Shown here piece by piece: positions 37,301-48,950 of a stretch of DNA of 64,000 nt (position 1 is its first letter; each line of letters starts with the position of its first letter). The notes below the pieces were generated by a model. It was not told where the DNA came from, made no database searches, and saw only the letters and a list, made by a program, of their open reading frames with translations. The position numbers and the translations under genes were made by a program. This stretch comes from Gordionus sp. m RMFG-2023 (Eukaryota > Nematomorpha > Gordioida > Chordodea > Parachordodidae): positions 73,199,561-73,263,560 of the forward strand of contig NC_088775.1 in assembly GCF_954871325.1 (NCBI RefSeq). Direction: 5' to 3'.

Positions 37301-40300
37301 AATAGACATGGGAAAACGTGATTTTTCCGTTAAACTTTTGGGGTATGTAACGACCAGATTCCATATTAAAAGTGGGAATTCTTTCAATCAACTCGAATAC
37401 CTGTATTATATTTATAGAGAAATTAAATTGACACTTAAAATGAATTAGGTAGAAACAATCATCCTTATTATTCGTTATATTTAGCCTATCCAGTCAAATA
37501 ATTTACTACTTTAAAGCTTAAGACCAGGTCTCAAAGCCTGAAAGAAACCTATATAAATTAAAAATAATGATGGGGATGCATATGCATACAAACCTTTCTT
37601 GAGGATCCTATGGCCTGCATCAGCGCCGTAAACACGTTTCCTATGCTGGCGATGGCCTCCCCTAACTGAAGTTGATACAGAAGGAAGGAAACGAAATTAC
37701 CCCCCGTAATGCGGTTCGTCAACACAAGATGACCTCCATAGTACAAGATCAAAATAAGAATAGCCAGTTCGTAAGTCTTACAATTAGATAATAAGACATA
37801 TGTAAAGGTGGTATAAAAATTGTTAAAAATATAAGGGCTAGAAGAATATAAAAATTAATTTTTTTAACTTTTTTATAAAGCATTTAAACAAATTGCCGAG
37901 GTCCAAGTCCGACAAGAATAAAAATATTAAAATCACAGTCCCGTGTAGGACCATACTTTAAAGTGAAGTTTAATGAATTAATTTATCATGGCACTAATAT
38001 TAAAAAAGATATATATATTAAATGCCAAATAAAATTTAAAAAAAAACTCAAATGTGATTTATAAAATGATTTGTTAAAATTTCATTTTAGATGCCTAGGC
38101 GTAATTAGGAGGCATGTTTAACTTTATTGGTGTTATGATATAATTTAAAAAAAATTAAGGCTTTATTTATTTAACAAAAATTTAAAATTTATACACGACA
38201 TCTCCTGAACAATTACGCGATTGGCATACATTGTACAGATATAGTAAGATGTTAATTGCCAAAATGCATTGTATATTTTAAAACGAAAAATATGTTGATT
38301 CATTGACCTAAATTTATTTTAGAAAATTTCCACATAAATTTTTTGATTATAGTCCAATTCGGGAAAATTGTAGTTGTAACAGCTGATATATACTTAAATT
38401 TTATTCATGAATGTGAACCCAAATAGGGTTCAGGAATTTAAAATTGTTGGGTTAGATATTTAGAAACCAAAGGAAACAGGATTTATAAACAACTCCTCGA
38501 ATCTCCGGTAATATGGACCTGGGGCTAGTTCAGACCCCTTTAGGAAAATAGGTTTCGACTAAGTTCCTGTTATCAATTTCGTCCAAATAGGGCTAAAAAT
38601 TCCTGAACCTTATTTAGGTTCACATTTCTATTCGTTTATTTATAATCACATACAATCTGACCTTTCATATGATTATTTTATTAACAAAAAATCGAATCCC
38701 TAAGCAATAATTCTCAAACCCTTGAATAGTTCTAACATATAGCTCTCTTACCTTTAATCCTACTCCTTACTTCAGATACTTGCTTAATTTTATAGTTAAT
38801 CCAAAAAATTTCATTCAGTTGAATATTCCTTGAGTTGCGATTATCAATTATTTCCCTCAATTAAAGCCGAAAATGATTTCATTCATAAGGTGCAATTTAA
38901 CATATTAAAATATATAAAGTTAGCTGTGATGCGAATGTAATATAGATTTAATTAAAATAAAATATACAAAAAATTTATTCTGAAAATATGACTGTCAATG
39001 ACATTGAATTTAATCGATAATTTTTAATATATTTAAAAAATTGATAAAAAATTATAAAAATAGATATTATAAACAAATCAAAAATTGAAATGTAAGGCCT
39101 ATTCAAAAATGGTAGAAATCGAATAATGTTTATTATAGATAATTATACCAAATGAATAAGAATAGTATCAGAGATTTACAGAGGTTCATTTGCACGACTT
39201 GGCCCGGATTTTTTTAAAATATTTTCTCAAAATATATCACATTTATTTTTAATTTAGTAGTAGCTAATAATGGCGATTTATAATAAATACGGCTCGGCCG
39301 GGGTATTTAAAATTATTCTTTAGGCTAGACCCGTGTATATTTAAAAAATTAAAATAAGGCCCGGCCCATGACCCTTGCTGGGCTTAGGGTCGAGCCTGCA
39401 GGTCTATGGTGTATACTATTGCAGCAAATTATTCATATTCGATTCTTTTTGAATAGACCAGACCTATAAATGAAACATAGCAAAAAAGTAACCCATAAAG
39501 TGATCAGGCAAGTGACCTATATTTGAGCTAGTTTTGTAATTAATTTGAATAGTTTACTTTTTCGTTTTTTTTATTTATTGATTTTTTTGAAAATTCTATT
39601 TTTAATCATTTGAAGCCAATTTTATTTCAACAATTAAAATATGAATTTTAAAATTTAAGTAAATGTGATTACATTGATTTTTTTTGTCATTATTTTATAT
39701 AATATTTAATACAATAATTAAAATTAGTGTATGATTTTTTTTAGTGTTGTTAAAAGACTTGTTTTGAGCCGATTTTTAAAAACGGCTAACTCAATATTTC
39801 ATCCAGAAAAATACTACGCAAGCCCGAAGATTTTGCTCATAGAAAGAACAAAGGTCTATACATATATTAACGAAATCTCGAGACTTAGTTAATATTTTTC
39901 TTGCTAAAATATTGGGTTTAGCGTTTCAAAAAATCGGCTCAAGAGCCGTTTAACATCAGTATTTTTTTTGAAAAACGTTTCAATCATAATATTCACCAGG
40001 TTTTTAAAAATCAAAAAAAGTCTCAAAGCTTTAAAATTCTATAAATATATCTTATCGTTAAATTTGTAGAAAGGTTTGTATTTATAAGATATGTAGTGCT
40101 GAGACTTTTAGTGGCTCAAAGCAAAATTTAATTAGGTGTTCCTTTAAAAAATCACAATTTATCTAAGCTTATTTGAAAATTTTTTGTATTCTGAAAAAGA
40201 AAAGTATGAAAATATGGTAAAATTTATTAAATTTTAATCCTAAAGTAACGCATATTAAAAAAAATTAATATAGTGTATGACCGTGTATATAATCACAGGC

Positions 40301-43300
40301 TTAGATAATCATAAAAACTAAAAAATAGTAGTTTAAACATTTATCCTTGCCTATTTGTAATAGAGGATATTATGTCAGTAAAATTTGACGACGACGACGC
40401 AATGCAATTTCCAAATGAAATCAGGGATAGATTTACGAGGGGGCCCTAAGCCATGTGTAATCTTAAGTAAGTTTTGATTAATTTGAGCTTTGAAAAGTAA
40501 TAGTTTGAATAATCCTCAAAACAAAGGATAATTGACAAGGCTTCCTATTAGTGTAAATTTAACGCAAGATTTCTAAATAACTTATTATGGTCTGCTTACA
40601 CAATATTTTTTATTTAAAATTTTAATTCAGTTTATAGATCGGGTAAACATTGTTTTCCAATGAATCTTGATCTGATGATGAACTATTTATTTAATTAGAA
40701 TATGCTTTTAGCTCCGTTTTAGGCGCATTTATTAATGCAGGTATATCGAAAAATGATTCTCGAAAAGCCAAATGATCTTCGCTTGATCGAGGAATAAGTT
40801 AAAAATTCAATCATATCAATGTGCTCATTATCGATTATTTCTCGCATTTAAAATTGGCCATGAGTACCTTTTTAAAGTGTTTTAAAAGAGCCCCTCTTTT
40901 GAGAATTATTAAATTCAGCTACTCGCTTCTTTCTCGGTCACTAAGCACCGGAATCAAATTTGTTTCTTCGCATTTTCAAACCTTTTAAGCCTAAGAAATA
41001 AAAGATAATATTCTAAATTAACAATGATAACGGATTTTATCCGTTACGCGCAATTAGATTGAGCTACATTAACGAATATTTAACCATTTAAAAGTAATTA
41101 ATCAATATATCAGATCCGTTTACTGAAAAATCCAACACTATTGGCACAATCCGATGCTAAATACCTAAAATTAACAGATCATCATAATGGAAAAGAGGAC
41201 ATTTTTATGTATTTAAATAAGGGATTTAAAAAATTCAATTGATTTTTAAGCAGACATTTATTTTTATTGTATCTATAACTTACAAATCATATTTTTTTAT
41301 TCCATTTTTTCCAAATATATTTAGCTTTTCTCTAAAAATTTCTATAAATCTTAGCAAAATGAAAATTGTGATGCCTGCATATTCCTCTCATTTGCACATT
41401 GACTATCCATTAAAGAAAAGACAACTTTAGTATTATGAGCATATAACAAAAATGAATTTATAATCAGCAGTTGTTGTTTAAGGATTGGAATGCCAGAGAA
41501 ATATTTGACTCGTTTTTGGTGAAGGATTGCATATTCAACAAATCTCATTTTATTTGTAATAAACGATTTAAGGTTGCAAAAATGGTAGAACAACTTTGAC
41601 TCATTATTTTTATACTAAATCTGACCACTTGGGAATATTTAATTTCATCCATTGGAAATTCCAATTCTCCTAGAGGTTCAGCTGACTAAATATCAAAATA
41701 TTAAAGTACTATATAATACATTTAATAAATTATCTTTCATTGCATTTACTTAAATTTTTTTTGTCCATTTTTAATATTTATTTCAAATATTTTTTTCTGG
41801 GAATTTTTTTTCTATTATTTCTTTCTGTTAACAAATATTGTAATGATTTTAAATGGTTTAACATTTCAATCAGACACTTTCATGGGTCAGCCGATACACA
41901 GGTATAAAATATTTTCTAGTGGGCCTGGGTTTTTAAAAATTTTTCTTAATGGGTTTGTGCCTAATTTTTTTTATTTAAATCTAGCTTATTAAAAACAGTA
42001 TTGCATTTTATTTTTTCTAATAATGATAAATTAAATTTCAATATAGCAAACAAAATGATTGCCAAAATACTCTTAAATATTGTTTATTTAATTGAATACA
42101 ATAAATTAAATATTTACAAGGGCTTGGGCAAAATTTTGAAATCTAATGATGGATGGGATTGGGATTTTTTTTAAATATTAAATTTGATCTGGGACTACAA
42201 TTTTTTTACACTGCGGGCTAAGGCCAGATCAAAAATCAAGACTTCTTAAGTCTCTGATTTCTATAACCTAATTATTTTATTTCTTGACTGATTTAATTTT
42301 TTCAACAAAGGCATAAAAAGGAATGAAATCATTTTCAAAAAATCCTAATAATTGGCGGATTAAGAGAAAGTAAAACTGTAATGCTTCATACATTTCAAGA
42401 AATTGTTGGACACAAGGAAATAAATAATTCTATTGTATTTTTGAGTAATAAAGAAGTTATTTATAACCAAGCTCATGGAATTTACAAAAGTATATTATGA
42501 GGGGAATATATAAAATTTTTTTTAATGATGAATAATAACGTGATAAAATATATACAAGCAATAATATGATGTAATTCTAAAAATTTTCTTGTAATAATAT
42601 GTAAAAAAAATAATTTAAAAAAAAAATTAAAATAAATATTTGACATATTTTTATACATCACAAAAGAGGATGACTGGTAATCCTATGAATCAGGGATGCA
42701 AACCTAGACTCTTATATTTTTGCTGAACCCAAACTTGAACCTTTTTAAATAAAAAGTGGAGGGTTTTACTTGTAGGTGTCAAAGAAATTTTTTTAAAATT
42801 CATGATGAAATATTTTTGCATTTTTCAATATTTTCTAGTTTTTATAATAATGATAACACTATTGATGACTTTGAATAAAATTTAAATTTGTCATTTCATT
42901 TTAATTGATAACTTATCAATCAAAAGGGTGATGTGACTAAGATATACATATAGTGCTTATGAAAGGTTCTAGTTAGCTGTCATAAATCTCATGTCTTATA
43001 AAAAAAGAAAATAAGAAAAACTTTTTGCTTTAAAAATTGGTTGGCATTATTAATTAAATTAATATGCATTTTTTTCACTAATAACTTGCTAACATGTTCT
43101 GTATTTTTAGATTATTATAATCATTTTTTCCTTTTAAAATTAGATATGCAATAAAAAATATTAAAAATTGTGTCAATATATTTTCATATGAATTATTTTA
43201 AAATATTTTTAAGAAATAAATGATTTGAATAATTTAAATCAAATACAAATTAAATTTTATTATTTGTATAAATATTAATAAATTTTTTGATTTATTGCAT

Positions 43301-45084
43301 TATTTGATTTATATTCGTTTTTGAATAAGCCTAATATGGAGTATAAAAAAAAATAGCTTTTAAAAATTATATTCCTGAACCAGGACCCTTTTTTTCACAC
43401 TGCTATGAATATGGAGAAGCATATTAAATACCAATAAAGAATTTTTAAATAATATTAAACAACATACCTTTGAAGACCACATATATCCTGCATAAAGTAA
43501 TGCACCCCGCTTCATTAATCGATAAGTCCTTTTAAGATCTCGTGAATATCTCAATATTTCAGAATTTTCACCGGCAAAACTTTTTACAGTTTTGATGCTT
43601 GATAAAGTTTCTTGAGTTGTATCATTTGATTTTGCTAATGATTGTTGAGTTTTTTCAGATAGCCGTTCATAAAATTTGCCATAAACCTTTGAGAGATAAG
43701 AGAATAGTGGTAGGGCCATAACAGTTATCATACTCATCTGCCAAGAGATTGTGAACATAAATATACAAACACCAGCACCTTTGACAATACTTCTAAGAAA
43801 AATATTAAGATTAACACCGATTAAATCACTTAATGTTGAGGTATCAGCTGAAAGTCTAGATGTTAGTTCACCAGTTTTCACTTCATCAAAAAAGGCCATG
43901 TCTTGATGTAGTAGAGATGCAAAAAGCGTTTTTCGTACTCGTATATTAAGTCTTGATATACATATGGTGAAAAAACAACCTCTTACTCCTGAGGCAAAAG
44001 CTGATATAAAAGATATTATACTCATAATAAGAATTGCATGGGCAAACATTTTTTCTGATTTCCCAATTACAATGCTATCAATGACCTGCCCCATGTAAAA
44101 AGGTTGAAATATATCTGCAACAGCAGCTAAAAATAAGAAGAAAAATGCCACTAAATATATAAGATAATCTGGCAATGCATATTTAAATATTCTAAAAATA
44201 GGGCTCATTAATTGCTTAGTAGAGGAAGAAATTAATTCAGAACCATCAGTTTCATTTTCATCTATTTTGTTCAATTTTTCTACATTTATTTGATTTGTAC
44301 CATTTGAATTAATATTATATTTATTAGCAATATCACTGTCAGCACTTGATGACAAAAGGGGAATGTCAACATTTGTTCCACTATCTTTTCTTTTCTGATC
44401 CTGAGTTTGCTGAACTATATTATCATTTTTACGTCCTTTTTTTAATTCTTTAACACGTTTTTGAAATATTCTATCTTTGATAATATTATCATCTGCACTA
44501 TTTATCTGATTCATATGGGAATGTTTAGAGACAGGAGATATTGAGGTTTGGAATTTTTTAAATGAGTTATCATTGTTAGAAATTAATAATGGTTTTTGTT
44601 GAATAGAGGATTTTAAAATAGAAACAACCTCTTTAGGGAGTTTGTGTTGTTTTTCAATTTCCTTAATTTTAATGTGAATTAACATGTAGGTTGTAATAAT
44701 GGCAGTCAAAGTCCATGTGAAATGACACCAAAAATATGGTCTACCATTCCATTTCAAGATTTTTTCAGACATGACCAACAATTTAATCATCAAATAAGTA
44801 TAGGATAATAATGAAAATATCATCATAAAATTTTTAAACACATTTAAATGTTTAAACTTTTTAAACATACAGAATAATGACAATCCAAATCCCAATAATG
44901 AAAAGGCCCTTATAATGCCAATGATCCATGTGTCAAAGATATCATGATAAATATCAAATTTGGATAGATTGAAAAAATTTTGCCAACATGTTTTGCCCCC
45001 ATGACAATATAATATGGTGTTGAGGGAAATATCAAATAAAGCAAATAATATTAATAATAATCTATTTATGCTATGATAAGCCAT
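28041..45084 (-). CDS. ABCB9: ABCB9/TAPL-like half ABC transporter, nine exons
   Basis: The family pumps peptides into lysosomes at the cost of ATP, working as a homodimer. Reconstructed coding exons: 45084-43468, 37776-37594, 37400-37263, 36329-36108, 35047-34711, 29815-29528, 29338-29177, 28797-28613 and 28379-28041. All junctions are GT/AG and the phases agree, giving 1,156 residues against about 766 in human ABCB9. Residues 1-140 are the extra four-helix N-terminal domain; 141-290 a polar linker, longer than usual; 300-590 the six-helix core. Seen in the ATPase: A-loop Tyr636, Walker A GPSGGGKS (662-669), Q-loop Gln710, signature LSGGQ (981-985), Walker B LLLDE (to 1006), His1037. About 220 extra residues lie between Q-loop and signature. 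The ~70-residue tail is acidic. AATAAA overlaps the stop codon. Orthology is by recognition of the sequence, without a search. Confidence 0.9.
28613..28797 (-). CDS. ABCB9: ABCB9-like exon 8 (signature, Walker B, H-loop)
   Basis: [35 protein letters not shown], then [13 protein letters not shown]. The best-conserved exon, with all catalytic residues intact. Donor GTAAGT. Confidence 0.95.
29177..29338 (-). CDS. ABCB9: ABCB9-like exon 7
   Basis: [18 protein letters not shown] leads back into the conserved helical subdomain: [17 protein letters not shown] and then GEKGSQLSG, where the signature is split by the next intron (phase 1). Donor GTATTC. Confidence 0.92.
29528..29815 (-). CDS. ABCB9: ABCB9-like exon 6 (rest of the insertion)
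   Basis: 288 nt entering and leaving in the phases required by its neighbours (GC-AAG-AAA ... CCC-ATA-G). It encodes [35 protein letters not shown] and the Cys/Tyr cluster [10 protein letters not shown], ending QLEVNPIG. No known domain. It is separated from the preceding exon by a 4.9-kb intron full of transposon relics. Confidence 0.78.
31125..31390 (+). repeat. Dispersed repeat, copy A
   Basis: Aligns by eye, same orientation, with 47830-48100 (shared: ATTTATTATCAA, AGTAAAATTT, TTAACTGTAATATATT, ACTATATGTCTAC). Non-coding; probably part of an old element whose ends are lost. Confidence 0.65.
31820..31895. mobile_element. Right end of a hAT-type element
   Basis: CAGGGGGCT repeats followed by GCGCGCCCCTCCCTAGTGACGCCACTG. 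Read inward from 31895 this begins CAGTGGCGTCA, like the ends of the ZMYM1-like hATs. No partner end was identified. The sequence after it (31896-32020) resembles 59128-59235 and 63787-63870. Confidence 0.5.
33536..34665 (-). pseudogene. ZMYM1-like hAT relic in the ABC intron
   Basis: The 34168-34374 frame contains [20 protein letters not shown] and then [17 protein letters not shown], matching the PRxxxRQxHRxN...PEEYYR...FIPFLD block of ZMYM1-like transposases. The tail [12 protein letters not shown], with RRLNF (33536-33640), is the end of the dimerisation domain; MITE copy 4 separates it from the rest. A 5'-end-like sequence with a G/C run lies at 34630-34665. Same strand as the host gene, but not part of it. 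Much of the middle is missing. Confidence 0.72.
33646..33841. mobile_element. hAT-type MITE, family 1, copy 4
   Basis: Left arm TTGTTAAACGGCTCG, right arm ending TTAACAACACTA. Target duplication CTTCTGAG/CTTCTCAG with one mismatch (33638-33645, 33842-33849). It interrupts the older ZMYM1-like hAT relic near its C-terminal coding end. Confidence 0.87.
34711..35047 (-). CDS. ABCB9: ABCB9-like exon 5 (start of the insertion)
   Basis: 112 codons and one base. It opens with DNISY, which is where the family has DNISYG right after FARSI/FARTI, so it belongs to this gene. It then departs from the family: [18 protein letters not shown], a Lys/Arg-rich KRNKRK, an acidic stretch and [10 protein letters not shown] is well above the flanking introns and the frame is fully open. 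The donor GGTATAA leaves phase 1, which the next exon completes. Confidence 0.8.
36108..36329 (-). CDS. ABCB9: ABCB9-like exon 4 (Walker A, Q-loop)
   Basis: 74 codons from [11 protein letters not shown] to LFARTIR, with [10 protein letters not shown] and LVSQEP. Donor GTAAAT, phase 0. The plus-strand frame at 36138-36323 is its shadow. Confidence 0.93.
37263..37400 (-). CDS. ABCB9: ABCB9-like exon 3
   Basis: 46 codons, [11 protein letters not shown] to [13 protein letters not shown], containing the A-loop tyrosine. The donor GTTGGC is weak but gives the exact phase and a natural join to DVSF in the next exon. Confidence 0.88.
37594..37776 (-). CDS. ABCB9: ABCB9-like exon 2
   Basis: 61 codons, [18 protein letters not shown] to [11 protein letters not shown], covering the last membrane helices. 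Acceptor TTGTAAG, donor GTTTGT, phase 0 at both ends. YYGGHLV and the Gly-rich LMQ-IG segment match the family closely. Confidence 0.92.
39170..39405. mobile_element. MITE family 2, copy 2
   Basis: Left end AGAGATTTACAGAGGTTC, followed by TTGGCCCGG; right end GAGCCTGCAGGTCTATGG. Interior GC-rich blocks (GGCTCGGCCGGGG, AAGGCCCGGCCC) as in the other copies. The target duplication is not clean. Confidence 0.7.
39742..39961. mobile_element. hAT-type MITE, family 1, copy 5
   Basis: Starts TAGTGTTGTTAAAAGACTTG and ends GAGCCGTTTAACATCAGTA. Flanks ATTTTTTT and TTTTTTTT differ at one position, a weak duplication in low-complexity DNA. Its centre is close to copy 2. Confidence 0.85.
40372..40449 (+). 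CDS. Possible 25-residue ORF or exon
   Basis: [20 protein letters not shown] then FTRGP and stop, in a locally GC-richer patch within the ABC gene's first intron, on the opposite strand. The composition is unlike the surrounding AT-rich noise, but nothing else supports a gene. Confidence 0.2.
   Translation: MSVKFDDDDAMQFPNEIRDRFTRGP
43468..45084 (-). CDS. ABCB9: ABCB9-like exon 1
   Basis: 539 codons from the first Met ([20 protein letters not shown]) to a GTATGT donor after ...YMWSSK. It encodes the N-terminal membrane domain, the linker and most of the core, including the loop motif [18 protein letters not shown] (398-415). An unusually large first coding exon. Confidence 0.93.
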
Positions 45085-45635
45085 TGAAAACTATTCTTTA
45101 AAATTTAAAATCATATCATATCATATTAAGCACGTTGGTCATAGACCTGCCTAAAGTGAGAGAACGTGAATTACATCGATGGCCCTCTATATAATTATGC
45201 CGATTTTTTTCCTCAAGGATATCAACAAACCCTTGAACAAACCTAAAAACTCGGGAGTTGTATCATAAAAGAGTGGAACTGCACCCTATCCGATTATAGT
45301 ATTAGTATAGTTATGAGTATATAAGAGATGATAAGAAGAAAGTGAATTATTTCTTCCAAATACAAAATAAGTTATTAAATTTTTTTTTAAATATATTTAT
45401 ACAACATATTATGTAATCAGGGTAAAAACGTTATAAAAATCTATTTAAGAGTTTTAAGTATTTATAACTAGTATTTAAAGTTATTTAGTAATTTTCCTAT
45501 TATAGAAATATCAAGTTAAATTATATTTAAGTTTTATAATTATTTATAATTAATATTTTCAATTGCAATTATTTAAAAATAATATTTAAGTTATCTTTTT
45601 TAGTACTGGATTCCTATAATAGTATAATGAGACTC
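45085..45635. other. Upstream region of the ABC gene
   Basis: Expected promoter and 5'UTR of the minus-strand transporter gene. Read on the minus strand, a TATA-like TTATATAGAGGG lies about 110 bp before the start codon (around 45190); this is only suggestive. No other gene is visible before the hAT relic. Confidence 0.3.
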
Positions 45636-47190
45636 AGGCGCGTACGCAGCGGAGGGGGGGGCAGAGAGACAAATCCCCACCCCCCCCCCCTTCAAAGCCA
45701 AAAAATGCAGATGCCAGATATATTTTTCAAAAATATTATTGTTTATATTAATTTATATTTGTTAATATTTATTTCTATCTCATATTAAATATTTAATTAA
45801 ATTTATTTATCACATCCATCTACTAAGTTATTTTATCAATTAATTTCGATTTAAAGTTTTTCTTGGAGTAATATTTATCTATTATTTTCAAACTTCTAGT
45901 GGCGTAATATTTATCTTTTCAAATTTCTAGTCAAATAATAATTATTTCTGAAACTCCTTGTCCAACAGGGAGAAAAAAATTGCAAGCTTGTCCAATGAGA
46001 TGGAGTCTCCGCCATCAAGCAGTAACAGCTTTTATGGAGTTAGAAGGGCCGATTATTAATGCTATTACTGAAATATCACAATGGCCTGAAAGAAATATTT
46101 CCTCAGAAGCAAGAAAATTATTGGATTCAATACTTATTCCAAATTTTTTTTCTCATTAGAGTGTATTATTTAATTATAGAACTATTTTATGTAATACTTT
46201 TCAAAAAACCTGATTGAAAAGACAATAGTGGAGAGCATTTTATTAGAACTCAAGGAAATTAGGTTGTTGATGAAGAATTTCATATTTTATATTATTATTG
46301 TTGAGTCAAAAGCAGAGCTATATGTGTTTATATTTGTCTCCCTCGACTTTAAGCAAATCTAGCTCATCGTGAAAACATTAATATAAGATTAGTAGAAGAG
46401 TGTTAAAAAACAAATGTTTCCTCTCTTAGATATATTTATAACCCAAATAATATATGGTTTTTAATTCATCGTGCAGAACAATCTGCAGATATAACTTCCG
46501 CAAAAGCTTTACCAACCTTTCAGATGGTGATAGAAAAAAAATATTTGTTAGATTTTTATCATGAAGATGTTAAAGTATTTTATGATGCCTTATTAACTGA
46601 ATAACTATGTTTATAAAATTAACTATGGTTGATATAGTCCCAAAAAATGCTATGGATGCTTTGAATTTCAAACACATTTTAGAATATATTACCAAGTATT
46701 AAAAGGGTTTATATATATTAGCAACTCTTCCTATTAGTAAACTAATGAGAGAACATTCTCGTTTTTAGAATAACAGAGACCTGCAGAGGTTCCATTTGCA
46801 GGGCACGGCCCGTATTTTTTTTTAAATTTTTTTAAGGCCTGGTTAGGGTTTTTTTTAAAAAAATCAGGCCCGCCCCGGCTATTTAAAATAAAATTCCCGG
46901 ATTTTTTTAAAATAAATTATATATTTTTTTGATTTTTATAGCTAAATAACGATTTTAAATATAGGTTGCTTTAAAATATATAACCAGGCCCGGTTTTAAA
47001 AAAAATTCGTGCCCGGCCAAGGTATATTTTAAACTGCAGGTCTCTGAAAAACATACCAAGAAGTATAACTTCTGAAATGTAGATTGAAAGGTTGGATCTT
47101 TTGAATATTCATAGGCATTTGACGACAAGCAAGGATGAGATAATTGAAAAATTAGCTCAATCCCAACGAAGATTGGATTTTACATGTAAA
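45636..47190 (+). pseudogene. ZMYM1-like hAT relic
   Basis: A hAT-type end CAGGCGCGTACGCAGCGG with G and C runs opens it. Decayed transposase blocks follow in family order: ACPMRWSLRHQAVTAFMELE (the CxTRWSSRxxA block), then a PRL...R-N region at 46345-46440, SADITSAKALPTFQMVIEK, ATLPIS, and after MITE insertion ERLDLLNIHRHLTTSKDEII with RRLDF. The N-terminal half is absent and several frame breaks are evident. No clear 3' end was found. Confidence 0.75.
46775..47046. mobile_element. MITE family 2, copy 3
   Basis: Inverted ends CAGAGACCTGCAG and CTGCAGGTCTCTG are perfect over 13 bp. Between them lie GGCACGGCCCG, AGGCCCGCCCCGGC and GTGCCCGGCCAAGG blocks. Flanks GAATAAC and GAAAAAC differ at one of seven positions if the end is set at AGAGACC. 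It splits the dimerisation domain of the hAT relic, so it is the younger insertion. Confidence 0.85.
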
Positions 47191-47324
47191 TATATAACAT
47201 ACAGGATACAATTATTCCTTATAAACTTTTTGTGTATTAATTTATATTTCCAACATTTAAATTATATATTTATATATAAATTTTAAAGGCTCAAAGAATT
47301 CAAATTTCAATTTTGGGTCATTTA

Positions 47325-47400
47325 AGTGATTCATATAGTGGTTATATTCACTTTATATTTTATAATTCACATTTATTTTATAGATTTTCTATACCGCCAG
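47325..47400 (+). repeat. Dispersed repeat, copy in inverse at 63918
   Basis: GTCATTTAAGTGATTCATAT...TTATATTCACTTTATATTTT is found as the reverse complement at 63918-64000. It lies just before a hAT-type end (CAGGCATAGGCGTAGCCACG at 47399). Confidence 0.8.
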
Positions 47401-47460
47401 GCATAGGCGTAGCCACGGGGTGGGAGGCAAGGGAAACCCCCCCCCCCCCTTTCAGAAATT
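47399..47460. mobile_element. Isolated hAT-type terminus
   Basis: CAGGCATAGGCGTAGCCACG followed by a G/C-rich stretch with a run of about thirteen C. It resembles the ends at 5604 and 45636. A matching opposite end was not found. Confidence 0.5.
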
Positions 47461-47829
47461 TTCTACTTTTTGTAAATATCATTTTTAGCTAATTAAATAC
47501 CCCTTAGTCCTCCCCCCACTCCCTGACCCTTAAAAAGATATGCATATATTAATATAATTTTTTATAAAGTGAGTAATTTTAATTTATTTATCTTAATAAA
47601 AGAAAAATATAATTATAAAACTAATGATAAAACTAAATCATAAATTAAATAAAAATATTAAAGCACAATACAAACAGTGGAATATAATATGTCGTAGATT
47701 TACAGTATATCTAATTTTATCAATTATCATATGACAATCAAGTAAATTTTAGCAATATAGCGAATTATATATTTTACAAAAAACTATAGAATATTGATAA
47801 GGACATCAGAAAATATCTTTTAAAGACAT

Positions 47830-48100
47830 TGTGGGATGAATAATATGAAAATTAAATTTTAATATTATATTTTACATAAAATAAATAGAGGGCGTTAAAT
47901 AATTGAATGCAAATTATTGCTATATTTATTATCAAGAGCATTGATTAGTAAAATTTGTTAAATTATTAACTGTAATATATTCCCTAACTGTCAAATATGT
48001 CTGTAAAAGTGGAATTTTACTTAGTATTTTGTAACTAATTCTATATAATAGAGGAATATCTACTATATGTCTACTTACTTTTTATAAATAAATTTCTTAT
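47830..48100 (+). repeat. Dispersed repeat, copy B
   Basis: Counterpart of 31125-31390 in the same orientation, with moderate divergence and small length differences. Confidence 0.65.
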
Positions 48101-48802
48101 AATTGTTTTGAATAAATTATTACCATGCTTTTATATTAATGTATATACAAGTAATTATTATATTTTATATAAACTAATAAAAATATATTTCATATTTGTT
48201 CCAGGCTTATTTTTATACTTGATATTTAAAAAAAAACAATAACATTTCTTAAAAATTTTTATTAAATATATATTTGTTATATTATCATATTTAAAATATA
48301 TTGTCATAATATTTAATAAATAAATTGTATATTCAAGTTTATGGTGTGCATAAGATCTATTTTTATGGGGATTAGGTGTGGAATAACTAAGTAGTTTTTT
48401 TCTTTACAATAGTTAAAAATGAAGGAAAATGAAATGTGATAACACTATCCCCGGTCTATTTTGAACCTTGGCATATATAAATTAAGAAGAATTAAATAAA
48501 ATTTCAGAAAATCTTACTAAATTATTTTATTGATAAATGGTTAATTTATATAAAAATTAATCTTAATAAACAAATATATTATGCAATTTGAAATAAATAT
48601 TTAGTAAATTAATATTCTTTTTAGAAAAATGTTAACAACTCTACGTATTACTGATTATTTTCGCTTTACAATGTTAACTCTAAAGTGTGACTAAAAAAAG
48701 GCCGTTTTAATCTCTACTCTCTCACTCTTAAACATTTTAAAAAGATTAATTGATGAGTATTTAATATTTATAAATTTTTCATTTGCCAATCACTAACCAA
48801 AA

Positions 48803-48950
48803 ACAATTATAAAAATATAAACTATAACATTACTCATTAAACTGTCTTTATCGGATTTTGATGGCGATTCAAAATCAATTACATCTAAATTAAAAGGGAT
48901 TTCCCCAATTCCAGAATATTTTTGAATCATATGATTTTGTGATCCTTATA
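48803..48950 (-). CDS. Possible exon, unassigned
   Basis: On the minus strand IQKYSGIGEIPFNLDVIDFE then SPSKSDKDSLMS stands out as protein-like in AT-rich surroundings, with a possible GTAATG donor. It may belong with the reading frame at 49372-49554 on the same strand. No family recognised. Confidence 0.3.

Larger units (their letters stand above)
37777..43467. other. Intron 1 of the ABC gene
   Basis: 5.7 kb, AT-rich, with MITE copies at 39170 and 39742. The small plus-strand frame at 40372-40449 and the frames at 41239-41593 show no family resemblance. Confidence 0.5.
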
